A DNA stretch of 64,000 nucleotides from Planctomycetota bacterium. Its GTDB lineage: Bacteria > Planctomycetota > UBA1135 > UBA2386. A program made the translations under genes and the position numbers. The DNA lies in the NCBI GenBank assembly GCA_016794425.1, contig JAEUHR010000044.1, positions 1-64,000 on the forward strand. Direction: 5' to 3'. Position 1 is the first letter of the stretch. Each line of letters begins with the position of its first letter. The notes beneath the pieces are model-generated. The model made no database searches and was not told the origin of the DNA. It saw nothing but the letters and a program-made list of their open reading frames with translations. Of the stretch, positions 53,456-62,151 are shown piece by piece.

Positions 53456-54592
53456 ATGGCGGTGCGTGTTCGGACCTGCGTGTGCTTCGCGGCGATGGGC
53501 ATGGTTGGCATGGTCGCCGGCCTCTGGGTCGGCCGTTGCTGGCCCGGCTCGGCGCCGTCGTCCGTCTACCGGATGGCGACCGGGGGCGAAGCGGCCCGCG
53601 GCGCCGCCCCGTCGTCGTTCGCGCCGGTCGTGGAGCAGGCGGCTCTGGGCATCGTCGGCATCACCGCCCACCTGCACATGGGGCACCGCGAGCCCGACGT
53701 CGGCGACGCGACGCGCCAGCCGGTGGCGCGGCCGCAGGCCGACGTGCGCTACGGGTCGGGGTTCGTGGTGCACGCGCAGGGCCTCGTCGTGACCAGCCGC
53801 CACGTCGTGCTGTCGGCGACCCAGATCGATGTCACGCTGACCTTGCACGGCACCCTGCGCGCCGAGCTGGTGGGTGAGGACCAGGCCACCGACCTGGCGC
53901 TGCTGCGGCTGGTGTCGCCGCCGCCCGGCTTGCTGGCCCTGCCGATCGGCGACAGCCACGACCTGCGCGCCGGGGACTGGATCATCGCGGTCGGCAATCC
54001 GTACGGGTTCGCGCAGACCGTGACCGCCGGCGTCGTCAGCTTCGTCGGCCGCCATCTGCCGCACTCCGACCTCGGCGTCACCAACGACTTCCTGCAATTC
54101 AGCGCGCCGGTCAACCCGGGCAGCTCCGGCGGACCGGTGCTCGACCTCGCCGGCCGCGTCGTCGGTGTGACGACGCAGGCGGCCAGCGAGGCGCAGGGCA
54201 TCTCGTTCGCGGTGCCCAGCGCGTCGTTGGTCTGGGCGCTCGATGCGATGGAACGGCGCCCGGACGGCCGCGTGCGCCGCGGTTACCTCGGCATCACGTT
54301 CGCGTCGCTGGCCGGCACCGACGACAGCGGTCAGCCCAACCAGGGCGCCGTGATCACCGGCGTGATGGCGAACGAACCGGCCGCACGCGCGGGGCTGCGG
54401 CGCGGCGACGTCGTGCTGCGCGTCGACGGCGAACGCATCGTCGACGCCCAGGGGCTGCACGAACAGATCGTGCGGCGCGAGCCGGGCGCGCGGATCGTGC
54501 TCGCGCTGTTGCGCAACGGCGAGATCCAGGATCCGATCGAGGCCGTGCTCGGCGAAGTGGGCAGCCCACGCCCGCTCGGCCGCGCGCAGTGA
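53456..54592 (+). CDS. DegP/HtrA-type serine protease with one PDZ domain
   Basis: Degrades or processes misfolded envelope proteins. The 378-residue product has an N-terminal membrane anchor (about 8-27), a trypsin-like domain with His116 (TSRHVV), Asp146 (ATDLALL) and Ser224 (PGSSGGP), and one PDZ domain (about 275-370) with GVMANEPAARAGLRRGDVVLRVDG. A single PDZ and a membrane anchor make it DegS-like rather than DegP. The next gene's GTG start shares GTGA with its stop. Confidence 0.92.
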   Translation: MAVRVRTCVCFAAMGMVGMVAGLWVGRCWPGSAPSSVYRMATGGEAARGAAPSSFAPVVEQAALGIVGITAHLHMGHREPDVGDATRQPVARPQADVRYGSGFVVHAQGLVVTSRHVVLSATQIDVTLTLHGTLRAELVGEDQATDLALLRLVSPPPGLLALPIGDSHDLRAGDWIIAVGNPYGFAQTVTAGVVSFVGRHLPHSDLGVTNDFLQFSAPVNPGSSGGPVLDLAGRVVGVTTQAASEAQGISFAVPSASLVWALDAMERRPDGRVRRGYLGITFASLAGTDDSGQPNQGAVITGVMANEPAARAGLRRGDVVLRVDGERIVDAQGLHEQIVRREPGARIVLALLRNGEIQDPIEAVLGEVGSPRPLGRAQ

Positions 54593-55236
54593 TCCCGACG
54601 GAGCCCCGCGTGCACCCACTTCCCGCCGATGCCCTGGCATTCCTGACCCCGGGGCTGTTGCACCAGCTCGGCAACCAGCTGTTCGCGATCCAGGGCCAGG
54701 CTCAGCTGCTGCCGCCCGACCAGGCCGCGGTGCGCGACCGGCTGCTCGACACCGTCGCGCGCGGTGCCGACGTGCTGCGCGTCGTGCGCGCGATGCTCGG
54801 CGACGCGGCGCCGGTGCGGCTGCGGCTGGCCGAGGCGCTGGCGCCGCTGCTGGACCTGTTGCGCATCGCTGCCCGCGAACGCGGCCACCGGCTCGCCTGG
54901 AGCGCCGACGACACCGCGGCGGCGGCGACCGTCGATGCGCACGACGTCGTCGCCGCGGTCGCGCGCGCGGCACTGGCGCTGTTCGACGTGGTGCCGCCCG
55001 GCGTCACCGGCAGCCTGGCCGGCCGCGCGGTGCGCGACGGCAGCGCACTCGCGGTCGAACTGCGGTTCGTGCCGGCGGCCGGCGCACTGCCGTTCCCGCT
55101 CGCCACCGCCGAAGCGCGGACGCGCTGGCTCGGCAGCACCCCGGCGCCGGCGCTGGCCGCCCGCTGCCGGGCCGTCGAAGGGGGGCTGTCGCTGCTGTTC
55201 CCGCTGGCGGCCAGGCCCGCCGCCGCCGAAGCTTGA
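54589..55236 (+). CDS. Degenerate histidine-kinase-like protein
   Basis: A 215-residue protein I cannot assign firmly. LLHQLGNQLFAIQGQAQLLPP (His25, Asn29) resembles the H-box of histidine kinases (HELxNPLxxIxGxxELL). The middle (ARGADVLRVVRAMLGDAAPVRLRLAEALAPLLDLLRIAARERGHRL) fits the rest of a dimerisation helix pair. The C-terminal 110 residues have the length of an ATPase domain but lack a clear N-box or G-box. It could be an inactive kinase or phosphotransfer protein. It is coupled to the HtrA-type gene (GTGA) and lies 85 bases before phoB. Confidence 0.5.
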   Translation: MIPTEPRVHPLPADALAFLTPGLLHQLGNQLFAIQGQAQLLPPDQAAVRDRLLDTVARGADVLRVVRAMLGDAAPVRLRLAEALAPLLDLLRIAARERGHRLAWSADDTAAAATVDAHDVVAAVARAALALFDVVPPGVTGSLAGRAVRDGSALAVELRFVPAAGALPFPLATAEARTRWLGSTPAPALAARCRAVEGGLSLLFPLAARPAAAEA

Positions 55237-55248
55237 GTCTGTCTTCAC

Positions 55249-55265
55249 GGTTCCTTCGCGGAACC
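55249..55265 (+). other. Hairpin before phoB
   Basis: GGTTCC and GGAACC pair around TTCGC, 12 bases after the degenerate kinase stop. Likely an RNA end or weak terminator; a Pho box was sought here and not found. Confidence 0.35.
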
Positions 55266-55321
55266 TACCTACGGTCCTCGTGGAGCCTTACCGGTTTTCC
55301 GCGCCCTCCCGAGTCCCGAAC

Positions 55322-56029
55322 GTGATCGCAGTGGCCAAGCCCAAAGTCCTGGTCATCGAGGACGAACCCGACATCCTCGAAGTCATCCAATACAACCTCG
55401 AACGCGAGGGCCACAAGGTCATCGCCTGCCGCAACGGCGAACAGGGGTTGAGCCGCATCCGCACCGACAATCCGGATCTGGTGATCCTGGACCTGATGCT
55501 GCCCGGCATGGACGGCGTCGAGGTCTGCCGCCAGGTCAAGTCCGATCCGGTGACGCGCTCGATCCCGCTGATCATGGTGACGGCGAAGGGTGAGGAGAGC
55601 GACATCGTGCTCGGCCTCGGCATCGGCGCCGACGACTACATCACGAAGCCGTTCAGCCCGCGCGAACTGGTGGCACGCGTCAAGGTCGTGTTGCGCCGGG
55701 GCCCCCTGCGCGAACAGAGCGGCGGCGGCGAACGGGTCGTGCGCGGCGCGCTGTCGATCGACCTCGGCCGGCACGAGGCGCGCATCGACGAGAAGATGCT
55801 GAGCCTGACGCCGACCGAGATGCGGCTGCTGCACTTCCTGGCTTCGCACCCGGGCCGCGTGTTCCCGCGCGCGCACCTGCTGAGCCGCGTGATCGGCGAG
55901 GACGCGATCGTCACCGACCGCAACATCGACGTGCACGTCCGCGCGCTGCGGCAGAAGCTCGGCGAACACGCGAACTGCCTCGAGACCGTGCGTGGCGTCG
56001 GCTACCGCTTCGCCGAAGCCACCAAGTGA
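55322..56029 (+). CDS. phoB: Phosphate response regulator PhoB-type
   Basis: A DNA-binding response regulator of the OmpR/PhoB class. The 235-residue protein has a receiver domain (about 6-122) with the phospho-acceptor Asp57 (LVILDLMLPGMDG), the conserved Thr in MVTAKGEE and Lys in YITKPFSPREL. The C-terminal winged helix (about 135-232) has LTPTEMRLLHFLASHPGRVFPR and VDVHVRALRQKLG-like residues, ending VRGVGYRF. I start at the GTG at 55322; a second GTG at 55331 is possible. The phoR and phoU neighbours support the phosphate assignment. Confidence 0.88.
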   Translation: MIAVAKPKVLVIEDEPDILEVIQYNLEREGHKVIACRNGEQGLSRIRTDNPDLVILDLMLPGMDGVEVCRQVKSDPVTRSIPLIMVTAKGEESDIVLGLGIGADDYITKPFSPRELVARVKVVLRRGPLREQSGGGERVVRGALSIDLGRHEARIDEKMLSLTPTEMRLLHFLASHPGRVFPRAHLLSRVIGEDAIVTDRNIDVHVRALRQKLGEHANCLETVRGVGYRFAEATK

Positions 56030-56034
56030 GGCCG

Positions 56035-57219
56035 ATGACGATCGCCCTGCTGCTGGCCGCGACGGTGGCACTGGTGCTGGCGATCGTGGTCGGCGGCCAG
56101 CGGCGCGCGCTGCGCCGGCACGTCGAGCGGCTGCAGCAGGCGGAGGCTTCGGTGGCCGAGCTGCAGTTGCGCACCGAACGCCTCGAGGCCGGCTTGTCCG
56201 GCGCCGGCGAGGGTCTGATCGTGCTCGACGAACAGGACCGCATCGTCGCGACCAACCTCGCCGCCGGCGAACTGGCGCGGCTGCCGGCCGCCGGCTGCCG
56301 CGGCCGCCGGCTCGCCGACGTCGTGCCGTGGCCGCCGCTGCTGGCGGCGATCGAGCGCTGCCGCCGCACGCGCGACGAGGTCGCGTTCGAGTTCGACGAC
56401 ACGGTCGGCAACCGCACGCTGGCGGTGCGTGTGCGCGCGCTGCCGGGGCCGGCCTGCGTGGTCGGCATCGACGACCACAGCCGCCTGAAGCGGCTCGAGT
56501 CGCTGCGCCGCGACTTCGTCGCCAACGTCTCGCACGAACTGAAGACGCCGCTGGCGGCGATCCAGGGATTCGTCGAGACCGTGCTGGACGACGCGGAGAT
56601 GCCGCCCGCGACGCGGCAGCGCTTCCTCGAACGCATCAGCCGGCAGGCCGACCGCCTGTCGACGCTGGTTGCCGACCTGTTGACGCTGTCGCGGCTCGAC
56701 GAACCGAGCGTCGCCGCGCTGCCGCCGCCGCCGTGCGACCTGGTCGCCGTCGTGCGCGACATCGTGCGCGACCTCGGCCCGCTGGCCGAGCGCCGCGGGC
56801 TGCAGCTGCTCGCCAGGCTGCCCGACGCGGTGGTCGCCGTGCAGGCCGAACGCGAAGCGCTGCGGCAGGTCGGCGGCAACCTGGTGGACAACGCGATCAA
56901 GTACACGCCCGACGGCGGCCGGGTGACGGTCGAGGTGACGCGCCAGGACAACCGCGTGCTGCTCGAGGTCGCCGACACCGGCATCGGCCTGTCGCCGGAG
57001 GACCAGGCGCGCGTGTTCGAACGCTTCTACCGCGTCGACCGCGCGCGGTCGCGCGACCTCGGCGGCACCGGCCTCGGTCTGTCGATCGTCAAGAACACCG
57101 TGCGGAACCTCGGCGGCGACGTCGGCGTGCGCAGTGCGTTGGGCCAGGGCAGTACGTTCTGGGTCGCGCTGCCACACGCCGTCGGCGCCGGCGACGGTCC
57201 GCCGGCGGAGGAACCATGA
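56035..57219 (+). CDS. phoR: Phosphate sensor histidine kinase PhoR-type
   Basis: Membrane-anchored kinase for the preceding regulator. The 394-residue protein has one N-terminal helix (about 3-22), a short PAS-like domain (about 50-150) and the kinase core: His167 in FVANVSHELKTPLAAIQGF, N-box GGNLVDNAIKYTPDGG, G-boxes DTGIGLSPEDQ and GGTGLGLSIVKN. A single anchor and cytosolic PAS match PhoR of many bacteria. The ATG at 56035 is used; a GTG at 56026 would share GTGA with the phoB stop and is equally plausible. The stop overlaps phoU (ATGA). Confidence 0.88.
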   Translation: MTIALLLAATVALVLAIVVGGQRRALRRHVERLQQAEASVAELQLRTERLEAGLSGAGEGLIVLDEQDRIVATNLAAGELARLPAAGCRGRRLADVVPWPPLLAAIERCRRTRDEVAFEFDDTVGNRTLAVRVRALPGPACVVGIDDHSRLKRLESLRRDFVANVSHELKTPLAAIQGFVETVLDDAEMPPATRQRFLERISRQADRLSTLVADLLTLSRLDEPSVAALPPPPCDLVAVVRDIVRDLGPLAERRGLQLLARLPDAVVAVQAEREALRQVGGNLVDNAIKYTPDGGRVTVEVTRQDNRVLLEVADTGIGLSPEDQARVFERFYRVDRARSRDLGGTGLGLSIVKNTVRNLGGDVGVRSALGQGSTFWVALPHAVGAGDGPPAEEP

Positions 57220-57887
57220 GTCTGCACCTGTACCGGGATCTCGACGCGCTGCGCAAGCGACTGCAGCAGCTCGGCACGATGGTCGAGCGTTCGATCGACG
57301 AAGCCACCGCCGCATTCGTGCAGCGCGACGCCGAGCGGGCGCGGCAGGTCGTGCGCGGCGACCGCGACGTCGACAGCGCCGAGGTCCGCATCGAAGAGGA
57401 CTGCCTGAAGGCCCTGGCCCTGCACCAGCCGGTGGCCGGTGACCTGCGGTTCGTGATCACCGTGCTGAAGGTCAACACCGACCTCGAGCGCATGGGCGAC
57501 GCGGCCGAGAGCATCGCGGCGCGCGCGCTGCAGCTCGCCGAGCTGCCGCCGAGCGAGCTGCCGGCCGAGTTCGCGCACATGGTGACGATGGCGCGCGGCA
57601 TGGCCGGCAAGGCGCTGGCGTCGCTGGACCGCGACGACACGGCGCTGGCGCGCCAGGTGCTCGAGGACGACGCCACGGTCGACGCCTCGCTGCGCAGCAT
57701 GTTCGACACGCTGCAGGCACGCATGCGCCGCGACCCGACCCAGGTCGACGCCGCCGTGCTGATGCTGTCGACCGCGCGCCAGGTCGAGCGCATCGCCGAC
57801 CTGGCGACCAACATCGCCGAGAACGTCGTGTTCCTGCACGACGGCGAGATCGTGCGGCACCGCCGTTCGCAGCTGCGCCTCGTGTGA
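57216..57887 (+). CDS. phoU: Phosphate uptake regulator PhoU
   Basis: Links the Pst transporter to PhoR and represses the Pho response when phosphate is plentiful. The 223 residues form two PhoU three-helix repeats; AVAGDLRF-like QPVAGDLRFVITVLKVNTDLERMGD and RQVERIADLATNIAENVVFL are the paired metal-cluster motifs. GGAGGA precedes the ATG, which shares ATGA with phoR. No pstSCAB genes follow; thiC converges 19 bases later. Confidence 0.94.
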   Translation: MSLHLYRDLDALRKRLQQLGTMVERSIDEATAAFVQRDAERARQVVRGDRDVDSAEVRIEEDCLKALALHQPVAGDLRFVITVLKVNTDLERMGDAAESIAARALQLAELPPSELPAEFAHMVTMARGMAGKALASLDRDDTALARQVLEDDATVDASLRSMFDTLQARMRRDPTQVDAAVLMLSTARQVERIADLATNIAENVVFLHDGEIVRHRRSQLRLV

Positions 57888-57906
57888 CGGGCGCCGCGCG
57901 CAAGCG

Positions 57907-59481
<1,575 letters not shown>

Positions 59482-59483
59482 GG

Positions 59484-59566
59484 CTGCTGTTTCCTACGCC
59501 GGCATGATCCGGATCAGGTTCGAGGGGTGCGTCTCAGCCCACGGTCGCGCGGGCGCCCCCAAGCAG
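59484..59566 (-). promoter_or_regulatory. TPP (THI-box) riboswitch upstream of thiC
   Basis: In RNA sense the aptamer has P1 arms CTGCT/AGCAG (59562-59566 and 59484-59488), the pyrimidine-binding CTGAGA (59532-59537), GCACCC, and the pyrophosphate helix core GAACCTGATC (through 59512), GGATCATGCCGGCGTAGGAA. The 3' P1 arm ends two bases before the ATG, and the AGGA that would serve as ribosome-binding site is inside the aptamer. This predicts translational repression by TPP without a separate expression platform. Confidence 0.93.
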
Positions 59567-59619
59567 TGGGGCGACCAGGATCGCCGGGGCGGCGCGCCGG
59601 TGCAAGCGGCGGCGGCGCG

Positions 59620-60348
59620 TCAGCGCGGTTCGTGCGGCCGCTCGGGCACGTGGACCGGCGGCTGGTCCGGCGCCGCGGGCGGCAGCGGCTCGTCGGCGCG
59701 GCCCGGCGTGTGGTGCGGCGGCAACGACCGCAGCGGCTGCAGTGCGATCACGGTGCGCAGTTCGTCGGGCACGCCGTCGCCGAGCAGGTCGATGGCGCGC
59801 CGCGACAGCCGCAGCGCGTGCGAGCTGTGCGCCGCGCTGGCGAGGTGGCTGCCCTGGAAGAACATGTTGACGACGAACAGCCCGAACAGCACCACGCAGG
59901 CGCCGGTTGCCACACCTAGCACACCGCCGCCGAGCCGGTCGAAGAAGCCGAGGCCGGCCTTCTGCGCCAGACGCTGCAGCAGGATCGACGCGAGACTCAG
60001 CACGACGAGCACCGCGAGGAAGATCAGCACGTAGGCGAGGTACAGCGTGGTGTCCGGGGTGTCGCCGGTGGCGCGGCCGGGTTCGCCGCCGACGGCCGGC
60101 GTGCGCGCGAACCAGGCCCCGACCGTGGCGCCGAAGCGCCCGGCGGCGACGTAGGCCAGCACCAGGATCGCGATGCGGCTGACCTGCCAGATCAGCCCCT
60201 TGAACAGGCCGATCACGAAGAACACGAGCAGCACGGCCAGCGCCGTGAGATCGACCCAGCCGAGGTGCTGCAGGCTCTGCAGCAGATCGGGCGACGGCGC
60301 CGGCGCGGCGGCCGGGTCCTGAGGGAAGGGCACCTGCACGGCCGGCAT
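59620..60348 (-). CDS. CvpA family membrane protein
   Basis: A 242-residue protein with four membrane helices (about 33-52, 60-75, 100-125, 135-160). GWVDLTALAVLLVFFVIGLFKGLIWQVSRI at the start is the CvpA/colicin V production signature. CvpA proteins affect envelope function and biofilm traits; the molecular role is not known. A Pro/His-rich C-terminal tail of about 40 residues is not part of the family core. The ATG at 60348 is used; the longer open frame is antisense to the next gene. It lies downstream of the riboswitch promoter region, but on the same strand and upstream of thiC. Confidence 0.8.
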   Translation of the reverse strand: MPAVQVPFPQDPAAAPAPSPDLLQSLQHLGWVDLTALAVLLVFFVIGLFKGLIWQVSRIAILVLAYVAAGRFGATVGAWFARTPAVGGEPGRATGDTPDTTLYLAYVLIFLAVLVVLSLASILLQRLAQKAGLGFFDRLGGGVLGVATGACVVLFGLFVVNMFFQGSHLASAAHSSHALRLSRRAIDLLGDGVPDELRTVIALQPLRSLPPHHTPGRADEPLPPAAPDQPPVHVPERPHEPR

Positions 60349-60433
60349 TGTGCCGGGTGGTCCGCGCCCGCACGAGTGGGTTTGTCGTTCGCCCGCGTTG
60401 CTTTCGCGGCGCCCGCGGTTCACTTTGGCGGCG

Positions 60434-62068
60434 ATGAGCCAACACGAGGCACGCGCGATCGAGGTGACTCTCGGCCGCATGCTGGCGCGCGCCGGTGCGG
60501 ATGCCCACCTCGCCGCCGAGCTGCAGCGGGCGCGGCGCGAGTTCTTCGGTGACGGGGAAGCGGCCACCGCGGCGCAAGAGCAGCGCTTCCGCGAGTGGTT
60601 CCTGCTCGAGCGCGAGAGCGAGCTGCTCGGCGCCGTGCCGGCCAGCGTGCAGCCGTTCGCCGACGACGGCGACCTCGACGGCTCGCTGGCGGGGGTGTTC
60701 CTGGTGGTCGCCGGCGCTGCCGACGAAGTCGAGGCCGAAGACCTGCAGGACGGCGAAGTGCTGGACCTGTCGGTGCCTGCCGGCTCGCTGCAGGCGGGGG
60801 ACCTGGTGGTGGGGCGGCTGTTCCCGCTCGAGGCGGGCACCTGGACGCCATCGACGGCGGCCGCCGTGTTCCGCCCGGGCGGCGTGCTCGGCGATGCGTT
60901 CCGGCGCGACGTGGCGCGGATCGAGCTGCCGCGGCGCCTGCAGCAGATCGAACTCGAACACCTGCTGCTGCGCCGCGCGGACCAGGTGCCGAGCCCGACC
61001 GCCAGCGACGTCGACGATGCACCGCTCGAGCACCTCGAAGCCGACCTCGAGGGACTGCTGCGCGCCAGCAGCTCGCCGGCGACCGCGAGCAGCATCAGTA
61101 CCCGTCTGGCCGAGGCCGAGCGCCCCGGCAGCGTGCTCGGCCCGGTGCTCGAGGAGCTGGCGTTCGAAACCGACATCGACCTGGACGCGGCGCGCGAACT
61201 GATGCTGCGGATCTGGAACGCGCACCACGCGGGCGCGACGCCGCGCCCGGCGCCGCGGCAGGCCGACGAGACACTCGGCGAACGCCTGGTGCGCGCACTC
61301 GACGAAGGCCTGCGCGAGAAGCGCGACGTCGAGGACCTGTTCGCGCAGCTCGAACGCATGGCCGGCATCGAACCGGACGCGGACGACCCCGACGCGGCGC
61401 TCGACGAGGACGCCGCCGGCGACGAGTCGGCCCACGACGACGACGACGCAGCCGACGCCGCCGCGGACGGCTACGACGGCGACCTCGGCCCGCTGGTGCA
61501 GGAGTACCTGTGGGAGACCGGCCGCGACGGCGAGCCGGCGGCGGCGGTGCTGCAGCAGTGGGTCGCGTTGCAGCGCAATGCGCCGGTGCCGCACACGGAC
61601 CTCGAGCAGGTGACCAGCGGCGACCTGCTGCGCCTGTTGCTGCACTGCTACCTGCGCGCGGCGCCGGACCAGCGCAGCGGCGCCGTGCAGCAGGCGTTCG
61701 CGGAACTCGAACGCTTCTACGCCTGGGCCGAGTCGACGCAGCAGCTGACACTCGGCGCCGTGCTGGAGTCCTGCCGCACCGAGTTCGTCGACCAGATCGA
61801 CCGGCTGCAGCAGGCGAGCCACGCGTTGTCGACCGCCGACAGCGGCGCCCGACCGGCGTTCCTCGAAGTCGAGGACCTGACCGCCGAGGGGGTCGGTGTG
61901 CGCGACGACGACGGCGGCCACCACTGGCTGCCTGCGCCGGCAGCGACGACCGCGCTGCTGCGCGCCGGCGACCTGCTGCTCGGGGCACTGGTACCCGGTC
62001 CGAACGGCAAGTCGCTGGCGGGCCTGGTCGTCGTGCTGCCAGGGTCGGCGCGCACGCTGATGGAATGA
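60434..62068 (+). CDS. Unrecognised acidic protein
   Basis: I do not recognise this 544-residue cytosolic protein. Residues 1-210 include a beta-rich segment, LQDGEVLDLSVPAGSLQAGDLVVGRLFPLEAGTW, that looks like a small barrel or SH3-like fold. Residues about 313-350 are an almost pure Asp/Ala/Glu tract (EPDADDPDAALDEDAAGDESAHDDDD), probably disordered. The C-terminal part (about 350-544) is helical then returns to GVGVRDDDGGHHWLPAPAATTALLRAGDLLLGALVPGPNGKSLAGLVVVLPGSA, a second copy of the barrel-like pattern. It diverges from cvpA and is followed after 83 bases by the TPR-DUF2325 gene. Confidence 0.6.
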   Translation: MSQHEARAIEVTLGRMLARAGADAHLAAELQRARREFFGDGEAATAAQEQRFREWFLLERESELLGAVPASVQPFADDGDLDGSLAGVFLVVAGAADEVEAEDLQDGEVLDLSVPAGSLQAGDLVVGRLFPLEAGTWTPSTAAAVFRPGGVLGDAFRRDVARIELPRRLQQIELEHLLLRRADQVPSPTASDVDDAPLEHLEADLEGLLRASSSPATASSISTRLAEAERPGSVLGPVLEELAFETDIDLDAARELMLRIWNAHHAGATPRPAPRQADETLGERLVRALDEGLREKRDVEDLFAQLERMAGIEPDADDPDAALDEDAAGDESAHDDDDAADAAADGYDGDLGPLVQEYLWETGRDGEPAAAVLQQWVALQRNAPVPHTDLEQVTSGDLLRLLLHCYLRAAPDQRSGAVQQAFAELERFYAWAESTQQLTLGAVLESCRTEFVDQIDRLQQASHALSTADSGARPAFLEVEDLTAEGVGVRDDDGGHHWLPAPAATTALLRAGDLLLGALVPGPNGKSLAGLVVVLPGSARTLME

Positions 62069-62151
62069 GGCCAGTCGCACCGCCGGTTCCGCGCGGGCGA
62101 GCAGACCCGGTGCGCGGTGGGCCGATACGGCGGCGGGAGGAACGCCGCCGA

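Noticed and set aside
55237..55321. Pho box before phoB
   Set aside because: One CTGTC half-site (CTGTCTTC) is present but no second direct repeat at the required spacing.
60419..60424. TTCACT nine bases before the gene at 60434 as a tenth leaderless box
   Set aside because: It lacks the A of TANNNT, so I did not count it.
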